Source: Haliclystus octoradiatus (lineage: Eukaryota; Cnidaria; Staurozoa; Stauromedusae; Haliclystidae). From it: 64,000 nt of DNA. The translations under genes were made by a program, and so were the position numbers. The DNA is taken from positions 3,870,578-3,934,577 of the forward strand of contig OU744450.1 in assembly GCA_916610825.1 (NCBI GenBank), in the 5' to 3' direction. A model generated the notes under the pieces. The model saw only the letters and a list, made by a program, of their open reading frames with translations. It was not told where the DNA came from and made no database searches. Positions 35,001-47,109 of this stretch are shown here, piece after piece. The first letter of the stretch is position 1, and each line of letters starts with the position of its first letter.

Positions 35001-38000
35001 AGTTTTGAGACCATATAAAGCTAACTAGAGTACATAACCCCACAATACGAGTGCATCGTTCGCGAATAACCTAAGTACTTTACATTTCTCTAATTAATTG
35101 ATAGATCTCTCATACGTGTTTCATATCACATGGCCTTAGTAATTTGCTTAATGTAAGGTTACATTTTAGATAAAACAAATGATCAACTTTTTAATTTTAT
35201 TTCGTTAGGTATCCACCTAATTATTTCGTTCAATTATTACATATGGATTTCTTTAATTATGCGGGTATTCATCGCTCAGTTAAGCTATATACAACCCCAA
35301 CAGTGTTCCTTGAGAACATTACAATCCACACGGAAATACTCGGTTCAAAAGGAATTGTAAAATTTTGGACTGTTATTGGTGCTACAGAAAGTGTCACAAA
35401 AGATGATATAACATTAACTTATGTAATTCGTGATAAAAATGGAGAGAAAATAGTCGAGAAAGAAGATAAAGAATTATTCAAAGGAAGTCTTGAAATTCCA
35501 AATGTTAATCTTTGGTGGCCAATTGGGATGCAGAAGCCAACTGCATATTTATATGAGCTAGAGGTAGCTATTTGGTTTTAATTATGTCGTCTTTTTCGAA
35601 TTGATTCCATGCTGCGGTTTAATTGCCCCTTGGGCTAGAGCTCCATACTTTCACAGTGCACGGGGGCGTTCAAATCTAGCCACTGGCTAGGGCAATGGGA
35701 TCTATTGGCTCATCACTAAGCTCCTTCAGAAATTCCCGAATCCATTGTTTTCCAGAAGATAAACAACATTCATTTTACTTGAAAACATATGTAGATTTTA
35801 TCCCTCTGTTTTCCCCTGCTAAATACAAGACAATAGAGCTTTTTCACGGGTTCCCAATGAGTACCCCAAGAATTATCTAAATAGAAGATTGATAACCTGG
35901 GTGGACGGTATATGGAATGGACCTTGACCCCGGAATGTATGGTTTTATCACACCAGTAGACCGAGCGCCACAGAACTAAAGCGGCAGGTTTCTCCGGGCA
36001 ACTTGAAAATCACATAAAAGTGCTCATAAAAATATGTTGAACAATTACCTATTCCTTGTTTTGGTCAAATTTTATTGTGGAGCTCACCAGAGATGAATTT
36101 ATAAATCATTTCACGGTCAGAGCTCTCTTAATTCATACATTTTGTGTTTTCGTCATGCTTCTATGAATTCGCTAAATCTTGGGAGAACAAAGGAATCAAA
36201 GACGATGAAGCTCACATTCAGCATTTTCGCGAAATGATAAGAAGGCTTTGACTGTGAATCATGAAATATAAATTGGAATTTTGAAGGGTTTACAATTGAA
36301 TTTAATTAAAACAAGGAATAGGTAATTGTTCGGCATATTTTTACGAACACTTTTATGTGATTTTTAAGTTTCCCGGAGAAACCTGCCGTTTTAGTTCTGT
36401 GGCGCTCGGTCTATTGTAGGGCCAAGGTGAAAAAGCTCCATACCTCAGGCATAACTCCAATGGAGCTTATTAAAGCCATTTGATTGACATGTTATGAATA
36501 TGAAACGCATCATTTTTTTAATCAGCTTCTGAAATTGACATTAATTAAAGATTTGGGAATTTTAAATTGTGTGAAAATAGAGCGGGATATTGCCTTTCAA
36601 AGTCATTAGGAAATTGCATATATAGATCGATTTCACAGGTTCCCAAATGAGTCCTTCGATAATTAGTCGAAGAAAAGATTGATGAACCTGGGATGTATTT
36701 TTATAAGACACCAATATAGTCGATGTGAAACATTTCTACTCACTATATGACTATTTTTTTATTCTGTTAGATATACTCAAAAATTGTTGCTATATTCTAT
36801 TCCAGGTCACTGTAGAAAGCAAATCTGATACTGTCGATACTTATCGTCTTCATATTGGAGTTCGTACAGTTTCTGTAAATGGTTCACAATTTCTGATCAA
36901 TAATAAACCATTTTATTTCCAAGGATTTGGTAAACATGAGGATTCATATGTAAGCTATTCTAAGTTGAGTTTTTCTGACACATCGTAGAGCTAGTAATAG
37001 ATTATATTCCAATTCTGGATAAAAAGTATAAATCCTATTTCTTAGATAAAGCTATATCCAGTATTTAACCTCTTTCCAATTTATTCCCTATATCAGCAAC
37101 GAGTCACATCGTTGATGGGTTAATTTGAATAACAGATGCGTTCCTGCAATTCAGCACCAGAAAATTAATATCGAAAATCACACAAAACATATAAATCTCA
37201 TAAAACACACACAATCAGACTAATCGAAACTTCGTAATCCTGTTGGCTGTTTTCAATGTAATTCCAAGCAGAATGGATGCCGAATTCTACTTTCAAATAT
37301 GCTTGAAACAGTATTAATTGAATTAACAGTATCATGAATGCTAATAATTAATACAATATGTTAGCCTTTGTTCCAATATATGGCATTTTGAGAATTTTAC
37401 AATACCGTTGACACCAGTGTTACGATTCAGTTCTTTTTTGCAAAAGTTTATTTGACCGTATATGGATTTGAAGGCATATTAGAAATGTGGATTTTATGAT
37501 TTTAAATTATACGCTGTGTCTTTTATAACCTAGATCCGTGGGCGTGGGTTTGATTACCCCCTGCTCGTAAAAGATTTCAATCTGATGAAATGGCTAGGTG
37601 GTAATGCATTTCGTACAAGTCATTATCCATATGCAGAAGAAGTCTTACAAATGGCAGATGCCGCTGGTATGGTTGTTATTGATGAAAGCCCAGGAGTTGG
37701 AATTTACAAGTAAGTAAAGAGTGTTCGTCAAAACCTGGCAGACGATTATGACAGAGCGTATGCTTTACAGCCCTCTTTTCCATGGTGGATACATTCTCTC
37801 TAAAATCCGTCAATGGAAATTGGCAGTCCATGTCTGCAAGTCTATGAAGCACTCAATATTATACGTGACGCGTTATTGTCATCGCAGCATACAAGAAGGG
37901 GGGGAGCTATGATTTATATCAATCTACAAAATGCTTTAGAACCCAATTCTATACATGATATATTTGATCGACTGTAAATTGTATGAATTAACAGGGAGAA

Positions 38001-41000
38001 CATGGGTTCTAAGAATCTTCACCATCACCTCGATGTCATGCGTGAGATTGTTAGTCGTGATCATAATCATCCAAGTGTTGTCATGTGGTCTGTTGCAAAT
38101 GAACCGAGAACTGATGCGTATCAAGCAGGTGCATATTTCAAGTAAGTGTAACAAACTATGCCTTACCATAGTAGCGTTTTCAAAATTGTTCAACGTCCCT
38201 TGTTCTGGTCTGAAAAGCATGACATTTGAGGAGGGGTTGATGGGGGAGGGGGGGGGGGGTAACTCAAGAAATTTTTGGTCATTGAAAAACAACACATGGA
38301 ATGTTTTGAAAATTCTGAAATAGATACCTCAAAAATTTTCTAAGACCGTGAAAAGGTACCCTCGATAATTGGCACGTCACATCCCCGTATACCAACCATT
38401 TGAATTTACCCCCGGGATTTTAAAAGAAATGTTCTGCATCTCGTGCTGTGAAATATTACCGTCCTTCTCAATTTCTTAGAACTCACACCCCCAGTCTATA
38501 TAAACTGTTGAAAATACCCCATATGACCCATACAGCAGAGTAACAATAAAGACAATAGATCGATTATGGTCACCACTATGACTCGGATATCAAATCCTCA
38601 TATAATGCAATTTCACTATAATCATATATACGTTTTAATACAAGCTGCAAGTCCGACTTCTATGTATAGTCTGTCGTAAATAATCTCTAAATCCAGAACT
38701 TCCACAAATACATATTGCAGGATTAACAAATGAATTACATAATGCAATAATAGTTGCTAATCGTATAGCTCTTTGATATTCTTTTTCTGATTTAAAAAAG
38801 GTAATTGTTCTTAATAGATAACACGTGAAAAACGGTGTCCACAATACAACAAATGCTACAACTAGCATTCCTAAAAGTTTCACAGCACGTCGTCTTGATT
38901 TCATTAAACTCTCTGGCATATTTCGTTTACAAAACCATAATTCACGTACAGATTGACTATAAGTTTTGGCGAGAACAATTGTTGGTAAAAATCCAAATAA
39001 GATCGTTGCTATGATTTTACTTTTTTGATTATTAAAACCTTTCGACCATAAACATTGATCACGTTGTGAATCATATCGTATATTTAATATTAAAGGTATA
39101 ATAACCGATAATGGACATATCCATGTGATCATTATTTCAATTAGTATTGTATAACGATTAATATAAAATCGGGCTAAAATTGGCATTTTAATTGCTACTA
39201 AACGATTTACAGATATTAATGTTAAAGAAAGAATGGAAGCTAATGCAAAACCGATAAATATTTCACTAATAGCACAATTTAAAAATTCAATATTTTCATG
39301 TTGTTGTGGTACAGGTAACCAGTCGTGAATGTAAGAACCTTGAGCTGATATTGCTGCTAATGTATCGGCAATTGATAAGTTTAATACTAAAACATTCATT
39401 CTTGTACGCATTGGTTTCCATCTTAATATTACAAAACCAATTAATACATTACCAAATATTGATATTGAACCAATCAGTGCATAGAATGCTGTAACAATTG
39501 ATAATTCATTATGTTGAAATATATATCCAATACTGTTATTAACAATATTACATGTTTTATTCTCCATTAAAATATATATAAAAAAACTCTTGTCTTGTGT
39601 GATATCAAAACATCACATTTAGGACATAGGTATCGGACAGCTGCAAGCAGTAACATATTCTATTACATAAATAAAAAAAAACAATTGACTGTCAAATTTT
39701 TGTAGTATTTTATCAAACAATTTAATTTGATTACAAAGAGCATGGCTTGACAGATGGTCAAAATATGTTTTGTCAACATTGGCAAACAAAAAATCTTATC
39801 AAAGAATAGAATGATTTTTTCACATAAAATTGCTAAAGGCGGTGCAGTCCCTATACGGTGACTTTGTTATATTGACATCTTAACACTGCTTTAATAATCG
39901 CTATTTATCGTTTTAAATATAATCGAAAAATCTATTTGTGCCGTTATTAATTATTTCATCATTCTCTGGTTGAATATATAGTGACGTATTTATCAACTAT
40001 TTATAAAAATGTCGCGTCCACTTTTTGCTTATAGGATACGACAAGTTGATCAAAAAAATTGCACAAATCGCTGATTCCTATTATGCTTATCATGATTTCA
40101 TGATTTGATGTGATAATTCCCCGGAACATTTCACACATAATAGTTTACTTTCAATATTCAATCTCCATCGGCGCAAAAACTCGCATCTTCTTGTATATAC
40201 TGATAATCTATAATTTTAAGAGTATGATTACCTATACCACAGCGATCAATCGAATGAATAAACAGATTGATTTAATTCCGCGGTAGAATGATGGTGAAAC
40301 ACGATGGACATAAGTCTAACACAGACAGACACTCACTCTATCGCTCACACAATCTCAAAATGGCGGAACAAGATGTAATTTATTGGGTTTTAAACTCAAG
40401 TTTTAAACCAAATTTACAACAATACTTTATGGCCCCTTATGATCGTTTTTTCAATGTATATTTTATCAAGAAACTTTAACTGAAACTCCTTTTCGGGGGT
40501 CCCATTAGAGCCAGCTATTTATAATAGTTGGGACACGCAACTTTTGGGGCTCGAAAATCGCCATTTTTATTTCCATTGAAAACTAGGTTTTTGCTTTTGA
40601 ACAAAACGATTTCGAATTCATGATATTATTTTCGCGCGTTATATTCAAAACTCTTGAGCCTGGGTTTGACGGAACGAAAATGGCGTCCATAAGAATCAAA
40701 TGACTGGCATCTGTTCTATTGGAGCTGAGAGTCGCACATGAAAGAGTGTCCCAACTCTTGTAAATAGACAGCTCCGGTCCCATTAGCCTGCGTGCAGACT
40801 AAAACCTACCTTAACGAAAGTTTAAATATAGGTTTTAAAATTACACTACTTACACTTTTGTTGAAATATATATTAATCTGCATGCAGGCTATGGTCCAAC
40901 CTATAACAATGATGCACGATAAAATAGAGTCTTGAGGTAAAGGAAAATAGAACCAGTTGAGCAACTTAACCTCCAAGGGAGGCCTTTGCGATAACAATGA

Positions 41001-44000
41001 CTTCATAATTTCGTATCAAAATTTCCAATCAAATCAAAGGGGATAAATAAATTAAATTTAGCCAAGCACTTTTTTCATAGCTTTATATCAATTACATTGT
41101 ATTTAGTACTTCAGTCGAGGTTGTATAATAAACATACATGGAAGCTCTGAGCATTCCTGTATATACATGCCAATAGTTTTCAATTTAAAAAAATAAACGA
41201 ACAAATATTTATTCTGTAGAAAAATAGATGAAAAACCTTCATAAGCTGTTACTCTATCTGCAGTATACCTGTTTATCTGTTTTTAATCTATTGTTATACG
41301 TATGATAAAATAAATACGAGGCTTTACAATTCAGCGAACATCGAAAGCTCTATTGAAAATTTTATTTATATTTTTCAGAACTGTGATCAAATTCACGAAA
41401 AGCTTAGATCATAGTCGTCCAGTGACATTTGTAACGAATCAAAAGGCCAAAACAGACAAGGCGGTAGGTAAAATGATGCACTTGAAATGATATGAGTTGG
41501 TAAATATTCTAGGCTTTTCAAAACTATTTCATTCTCAACAAATATATTTAGAACTGTAAGAAACAAGACAGTGCCTGCTATTAAATTAGAATCAACGAAG
41601 AAGGTCAATCATTTAAGTTAATAATTTTAAATTAATTGAAACTGTTTATATTCTATAGTCAGATGCAGAAATTTGAATGGCAAGATTTGTATTAGGGGTG
41701 TCACACTTCCGACATACCCCCAGGATTTACGGTCGTGCACAATGCACATTTAGTTAACTAAAAGTGGAATACAGTCAATATCGCATAATACGTTATCGTT
41801 GGGACCCCGAAGAAAATAAGCATTACTCGATTAACGTAATACGTGATATTGAAAGAACGATAGAAATAAAAACAGTAGGGAGAAACTAAAGAAAAGGTCG
41901 AGAAAATTTCACAATAGGGCCGTAGACTTTTCATTTTTCATGTAGCGCGTTGGTACTCGTTCTTACGGGCTGACCGTCTATCAGTTATATAGTTAACTGA
42001 GTGCGATATAATAATAATTTATGATATGTTATTATTTGTATTATAGGTACAATACGTTGACGTTATAGCTTGCAATCGGTATTACGGATGGTATCATGAT
42101 CCTGGTCACATTGAACTTATTTCGCGTCAATTAGAAAGTGAATTAACTGATTGGTATAATGAATTTAAGAAACCTGTTATTCAAAGTGAATATGGTGCTG
42201 GTGCCGTGGCTGGCCTCCTCAGGGTAAATTCATAGATTTGTAGTAATGGGCTTTAGACAGGGTCCGACAAAAGATAAGGAACCCGGGAGGCAAGAGAGCA
42301 GATTGATATTTTCTTGTTTATAGGTCAAACCTCAACAAAAACATGAAAATAAAATGTTGAAACTGTTTTTGAAGATTCCGGAAGGAAAAACGTTTCGTCT
42401 GGCATTGGCTATAGAATAAGAGTTAAGCATGAGATATATACTACATAGATGACGCTATACTTGGAGTGTTACATCATAGAGGCTGATCATCAGTTGGTTT
42501 ATTTCAATGACTTTGATTTTTTGAGACAAATCACCTTGTCACATCCGTAATTACATGTTTCTGATTGGGGGGTTTGTCAATTCTGCCCGAAGAAGGCGTA
42601 GCCTTTTCATATTTGGGAGCTTCAGTACTGTAATTCCTTCAAAGTTATTCGTCTTAAAATTGCCCGAAATATGAGTCAACAGTTTTTAGCGATACAATCT
42701 ACGGGGCCGATAAATAGAAAACAAAAATAAAATAAACTCAGTCTATATTATAGTTTAACTTTGACTATAACTCTATACATTTTAATAATAAAGGACTCCC
42801 ACAAACCTTGCGCATGCGTAGAATAGGATAACATAAAGTTCGCAACCCGTTCTTTCAACACAAAGGTCAATTGCAACAGTAGTTGGTTTCTATTAATTTC
42901 AAAGACGTTTCGACATTTCAATATTGCCATTTTAGAAAATGTAAAATACATCTAAGCTATTTATACAAGATATTACGAAACCTACGACTTTATAAGAGCA
43001 AAACTATTGTATTGGTTTCGGAAATAGTTTCTTAACTTAAAATGGCAGAAGTATTGAACTTTCAAAACGTCGTTACGAAATGAGGGCATTTTGATGCATC
43101 ATTTGTATACAGATACACAAAATAGCACTGATGAAATATGAGATGGATATACATTTGGTTTTCTTATCATGGATTTCTATTTTATTTTTCTAGGCATACT
43201 GCCATTTCTAGGCATTATTTATTTATTTTCTTTTTTTTTTCTTTTTTTATTATTATTATTTTTTTATTATTTTTATTTTTTATTTTATTATTTTCTTCGA
43301 TAATTTTTTATGCAAATTTGCTATGAGAACGATGGGTCACCATCTCTGTTAAAATATGAGATGGATATATAAGCCATCAGTATTCTAGTGTCTTATCATT
43401 GATTTCTATGTTATTTTTCTAGACATACTGCCATTTCTAGGCATTATTTATTTATTTTCTTTTTTTTTTCTTTTTTTATTATTATTATTTTTTTATTATT
43501 TTTATTTTTTATTTTATTATTTTCTTCGATAATTTTGTATGCAAATTTGCTATGAGAACGATGGGTCACCATCTCTGTTAAAATATGAGATGGATATATA
43601 AGCCATCAGTATTCTAGTGTCTTATCATTGATTTCTATATGTTATTTTTCTAGACATACTGTATAAATATTATTTGCACGAATCATAATATTCAACTTTT
43701 CAATCTTTCAGGATCCACCTGTAATGTTTTCTGAAAGTTATCAAGTTGATACAATCAAACAATATTTCCCAGTCTTTGATAAATTGAGGAAGGACTTTTT
43801 TGTCGGTGAAATGATTTGGGCTTTTGCAGACTTTCAAACGGATCAAGGTAGTAAAGGTGTAAATTTTAGATGGTAGTAGGTATATGAGTACATATTAAGT
43901 ATGATAGTAGGTATGTTCGTTGTTCAATTGCTACTGGGTTAATAAGGATATATATGTAGCCCGGGGGGGGGGGAGGGGTGTAACTTCCGTACTTTGGGTA

Positions 44001-45260
44001 TACGGAGTCGTTCAAATATTAAAGGGTACCTTTCCCAACATCCATAAAAATGTTTTGGAGTATGCTTAGTCATAATCTTTTTTGAGATATCTTTTTGACG
44101 CCTTTGTAAGTTTTTCATTGTGCAAAAGAAATTTTCATATGAAATTGTTTTCTTTAATCTCTTTTGGTTGAATCTGCGGTTCATAAAAATATATTTGGGG
44201 TATCTTTTTCAACATATGAACATTTTTATGGTCATTCTGCCAAAGTTCCATTTGAACGACCCCGTCGAAGCGCAATGGAAGTTACCCTCCCCCGGATATG
44301 TAGCTTATAATTAATGGGAAATTAATATTATTAGCAATAACACTGATTAGGATGACTTAAGTTAATGCAAAATATGGAAAGGTCAAGCATTTTTGACTTA
44401 TTTTGGATTTATGAGATGTGTGTTAGTTTTATGGACAGTTCCCTATAAGTGACTCCAGCCAACCGACAGTGCTGCTACCAGAGATTAAGCCCAATACTCT
44501 GCTGATAATGGTCTAAACAGAGACATCTATCGATAAGAGCTGGGACCCGCAACTTTTGGGGCTCAAAAATTCGCTATTTTCATTCCATTAGAAACCAGGT
44601 TTGCTTTTGAACAAAAAGTTTTTCGAATTCATAATATTATTTTCGCGCGTTTTTTCGAGGGAACGAAAATGGCGTCCATAAAATCACATGATTGGCATCT
44701 GTTCAATTGGAGCTGAGAGCGACACATGAAAGATTTTCCCAACTCTTGTGAATAGATGGCTTTGCAGCCAACCATTTTCATGGTGCAAAACAAATTTTGC
44801 CTATGAAATTTTTTTTTTCATTCGTTTTGGCTGAATCTGCCATTCACAAAAATATATTTGGGGTATCCTTTTCATCAAGTGAACATTTTTTATGGTCTTT
44901 CTGCCAAAGTTCCATTTGAACGACCCCGTCGAAGCGCAATGGAAGTTATCCCCCGGGATTTATATGTATGATGTATTTAGATTTCAGAAGAAATGATCGA
45001 TCCTGAGATTTTGTACAATGTGTAGAAAAATAGAGTAATTGATCTAACTCACAGTGATCCAATCAAAATTCAATACCATGCATGTCGTTTATTTCGTAAG
45101 AATATCCATAATTCTATATTTTAAATCTGTAGGAACTAAACGAGTTGGTGGAAATAAGAAAGGAATTTTAACTAGAGAACGTCAACCGAAATCTTCAGCT
45201 TATACCATTAGAGATCGTTATCTGAGTTTATTAAAGCAAGCATACAACTCAACATGGTAA
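32077..45260 (+). CDS. GUSB: Beta-glucuronidase (lysosomal, glycoside hydrolase family 2), 11 exons, complete
   Basis: The exons are 32077-32280, 33010-33195, 34396-34568, 35209-35563, 36806-36949, 37534-37709, 37995-38141, 41379-41463, 42047-42223, 43712-43847 and 45133-45260. All have GT-AG borders and consistent phases, totalling 636 residues against 651 in human. A signal peptide ([18 protein letters not shown]) precedes [20 protein letters not shown]. The sugar-binding and beta-sandwich domains follow, with [12 protein letters not shown] and [18 protein letters not shown]. The TIM barrel carries [11 protein letters not shown], the acid/base Glu in MWSVANEP (residue 449, human 451) and the nucleophile Glu in IQSEYGAG (residue 538, human 540). 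[14 protein letters not shown] lies near the end. It removes glucuronic acid from glycosaminoglycans in lysosomes. Nothing indicates loss of function. The introns hold many repeats and one antisense gene. Confidence 0.95.
32822..32875 (+). repeat. SINE body fragment
   Basis: AGGTCTATCTGCCGTTAAAT followed by TTGAAATTGATATGCAGCGT matches the body of the SINE at 54725-55092. Head and tail are missing. Confidence 0.5.
33225..33416. mobile_element. Mariner/pogo-like MITE, CAGTGAAACCTG family, with a hAT fragment inside
   Basis: Runs from CAGTGAAACCTGTATATAAC to GTTATAACAGGTTTGACTG with TA on both sides (33223-33224, 33417-33418). GAGCCATCTATTTACAAGAG near 33262 is the terminal repeat of the hAT-like family at 54029. 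Confidence 0.75.
33780..34185 (+). mobile_element. 5'-truncated LINE, 3' end only
   Basis: From 33837 the frame reads [20 protein letters not shown] to a TAA at 33927-33929. This is the C-terminal signature of CR1-type LINE proteins. A 3' UTR ends with a CATA-type tetranucleotide run (ACACATACATACATACATAC) at about 34160-34182. It lies in GUSB intron 2. Confidence 0.75.
34615..34818. mobile_element. Mariner/pogo-like MITE, CAGTGAAACCTG family, diverged copy
   Basis: CAGCTAAGCCTGTACATAGC on the left and GTTATAACAGATTTAACTTTG on the right, with internal ACCATTATAGACTGGTGACC. It lies just after GUSB exon 3. Confidence 0.6.
35959..36411. mobile_element. TA-flanked inverted-repeat element, 453 bp
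   Basis: GACCGAGCGCCACAGAACTA and its reverse complement bound the element, and TA lies on both sides (35957-35958, 36412-36413). The arms pair for at least 100 bp (GCAGGTTTCTCCGGG, ACAATTACCTATTCCTTGTT). Non-coding Tc1/mariner-like MITE in GUSB intron 4. Related GGTTCCCAATGAGT-type segments flank it at about 35840-35920 and 36630-36690. Confidence 0.7.
38240..38417. repeat. CCCGGGGGGTAAC MITE, family B-like, short copy
   Basis: GGGGAGGGGGGGGGGTAACT at the left and AATTTACCCCCGGGA at the right. The interior includes AGATACCTCAAAAATTTTCT and CCCGTATACCAACC. Lies in GUSB intron 7, just after exon 7. Confidence 0.6.
38635..39567 (-). CDS. Class A (rhodopsin-like) GPCR, intronless, inside GUSB intron 7
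   Basis: A single 310-residue frame with seven membrane spans. Span 1 has [10 protein letters not shown] and span 2 [10 protein letters not shown] with the conserved Asp. Span 3 ends SVNRLVAI, where the usual DRY is NRL. Span 6 has VVLWTPF in place of the usual CWxP. Span 7 has [12 protein letters not shown], where NPxxY lacks the tyrosine. A Cys before span 3 (FLNCAI) and one in the second extracellular loop (DQCLW) can form the usual disulfide. The N-terminus is short, with Asn-rich glycosylation sites. It lies antisense in a 3.2-kb intron of beta-glucuronidase. Lack of introns suggests retroposition or an expanded intronless receptor family. The subfamily and ligand are not recognisable. 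Confidence 0.85.
   Translation of the reverse strand: MENKTCNIVNNSIGYIFQHNELSIVTAFYALIGSISIFGNVLIGFVILRWKPMRTRMNVLVLNLSIADTLAAISAQGSYIHDWLPVPQQHENIEFLNCAISEIFIGFALASILSLTLISVNRLVAIKMPILARFYINRYTILIEIMITWICPLSVIIPLILNIRYDSQRDQCLWSKGFNNQKSKIIATILFGFLPTIVLAKTYSQSVRELWFCKRNMPESLMKSRRRAVKLLGMLVVAFVVLWTPFFTCYLLRTITFFKSEKEYQRAIRLATIIALCNSFVNPAICICGSSGFRDYLRQTIHRSRTCSLY
40507..40776. mobile_element. hAT-like MITE, 270 bp
   Basis: Begins AGAGCCAGCTATTTATAATA and ends GTCCCAACTCTTGTAAATAG..., with an 8-bp duplication GTCCCATT (40499-40506, 40777-40784). Same family as 54029-54716. Lies in GUSB intron 7. Confidence 0.75.
40784..40891. repeat. Short palindromic element, TAGCCTGCRTGCAGACT ends
   Basis: TAGCCTGCGTGCAGACT at the left and AATCTGCATGCAGGCTA at the right, 108 bp. 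The ends resemble the hairpin at 8902-9021. It adjoins the hAT-like element directly. Confidence 0.6.
42259..42407. mobile_element. hAT-like MITE, CAGGGTCCGACAAAAG family
   Basis: Starts CAGGGTCCGACAAAAGATAA and ends TTTCGTCTGGCATTG. An imperfect 8-bp duplication, GCTTTAGA/GCTATAGA, flanks it (42251-42258, 42408-42415). Lies just after GUSB exon 9. Confidence 0.65.
43132..43667 (+). repeat. Tandem duplication, period 229 bp, in GUSB intron 9
   Basis: GCCATTTCTAGGCATTATTT at 43201 recurs at 43430 in an almost identical unit. Each unit holds a T-rich tract and GATGGGTCACCATCTCTGTT. A partial third unit ends near 43667. Confidence 0.85.
43960..44296 (+). repeat. CCCGGGGGGTAAC MITE, family B, full copy
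   Basis: CCCGGGGGGGGGGAGGGGTG at the left, then TATACGGAGTCGTTCAAATA. The right end is CGAAGCGCAATGGAAGTTAC followed by CCTCCCCCGG. Lies in GUSB intron 10. Confidence 0.75.
44518..44764. mobile_element. hAT-like MITE, older copy
   Basis: CAGAGACATCTATCGATAAG at the left and CCAACTCTTGTGAATAGATG plus GCTTTG at the right. The interior AAATGGCGTCCATAAAATCA is shared with 40507-40776. No clear duplication remains. Confidence 0.6.
44775..44957 (+). repeat. CCCGGGGGGTAAC MITE, family B, 3' half
   Basis: Begins within the interior (TGGTGCAAAACAAATTTTGC) and ends GCGCAATGGAAGTTATCCCC, CGGG. It abuts the hAT-like copy just upstream. Confidence 0.6.
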
Positions 45261-47109
45261 CGATGTTTCAATCAACGTTGAAAAGAAAGGTTTTATATTC
45301 ATATTATTGGTATTGATAAATATATCAATGTCTTTTATGTAAACAAATAATATAATTATTCAATTCAGAAATGATTTTTTTAGAGTTTTATCTATTTTAT
45401 ATTATCATTATAAAACCTGACAACTCATGTGTAATTAATTCCACTACAAATTACGAAATGGAACAATCTAGATTACTGACAGTAAATATGAAAAGATATA
45501 TAGCTTATATTAATACATGAAATTTGATTAATATATGAATTTATTTTGGATGTTGGATGACAATAAGAGTTAATTTGAACATGAAAATGAAAGACTAAGT
45601 GGAATCATTTCTTTATCGAATTGTACATTTTTTTTCACTTCTCGCGAGATAACTCGCTATATTAGGTATATGCGATACCAGTTGAAACATTACAGTCATA
45701 AAGAAGGGGCTAGACGAAATGTTCGCCGATTTTTTCGCAGCTTTAAATAAGTTAAGCGCAAAATTTCACACATTTTTCTGCATATAAAGCTGAGATCAAT
45801 AAAATGAGAGAAATTGACTAAGCGTTTTCTATGATATTACATGAAGCTGTGAGTAGTGTGGAAAAGAGGTTTATGGAACAATTAATTTTTTTTTCTAGAT
45901 TTTATATTCCTCAACTTTGACTGTAGGTAAAAGACCAATGCCCTGAAAAAACTGCATTTACATCGTATTTATACATATAGTGATCAAGTCATTTAATTTC
46001 ATTGGGAATGTCGAAGTTGAAAGATCAGTATATGACTACTTCATATTTCTACTGAATATTGTTCTTCGATAGTTGACCATCAGATGCAGTAAGTTTGTAA
46101 CGGTTGCAATATTAATTAATATGTATATTTATGATAAAGAAGGTTTTGTAGGAAGGAAGTAGTGTGGCCAATTAGCCATCCTACCCGGGGGGTAACTCCA
46201 GCTCTTCAGGGACGGGGGGATGCCACTTTGGAAAAAGGTAAAGTACTCAAAAAGTTCCAAAACTTCTGTTGATGCAATACCCAAAAAGTTCCAGCAGGTT
46301 GATTGGTTTTAAGTAAATACTCAAGAATGATGCAAAATTTTTTCAAACATTCTTGATAAAGTCAAAAATAGGATACCCAAAGCTCCAAATTTGAAATCTC
46401 ATACTCAAAAAGTTTTTCTCAGCTTGAGTATGGATAATAGTGGCACCCAAAAAAGTGGCACGTCCCTGTATAGCCATCATAGTGGATTTACCCCCCGGGC
46501 CATCCTCCAGTATAGTACAAGAATAAAACTCATTGTATTTTCTATATTTATACATGTTATAGCATCAAGTAATATCTTACTAAAATTTATAATTCCGTTA
46601 TATAGATCATTGATATGCTTATTATATCAATACATGGGCTAGTAACAGTAAGATTAACTCGTAAATTTCTGCAAACTAAACTATAATAAAAAATGTGAGC
46701 TATATTGTACATGACAATTATGGAAGGAGGTGGTCACTTATCCAACAATCTTTTCGAATTTGCAAAACAATTCGTTATTATATATAATATGATTTTTAAC
46801 ATGTGCTCAACATTTTTTTTTTTAAGGCATTCTGTACAAATTATATGTTTATGCTATTTTAAATTACAGATTAATGATATAAGCTTAAGAGAGATTGTAG
46901 AACAATTTTTTCTTCGTATTAGCATATCATGGTTTAAGTTTGTGTAGGTATGTTAATACAATCTTTCTTGTCCTAGAATACATTATATGGTCGGCTGCCA
47001 CACCCGTAATCCCTCCTTTCATTATCTAAGGTATTGATTAAAATTGATTAAAATATCAGCATCGTGTAATTACTCTGGTTGTTTGTTGTTCCATAATTTA
47101 TCATAGTCG
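45261..47109. other. Intergenic region between convergent GUSB and EMI/EGF genes
   Basis: The two genes converge here. There is no coding sequence I can support. A family A MITE lies at 46186-46500. The rest is AT-rich. Confidence 0.5.
46186..46500 (+). repeat. CCCGGGGGGTAAC MITE, family A, full copy
   Basis: CCCGGGGGGTAACTCCAGCT at the left, then CAGGGACGGGGGGATGCCAC. GGCACGTCCCTGTATAGCCA and TTTACCCCCCGGGC are at the right. Confidence 0.75.
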
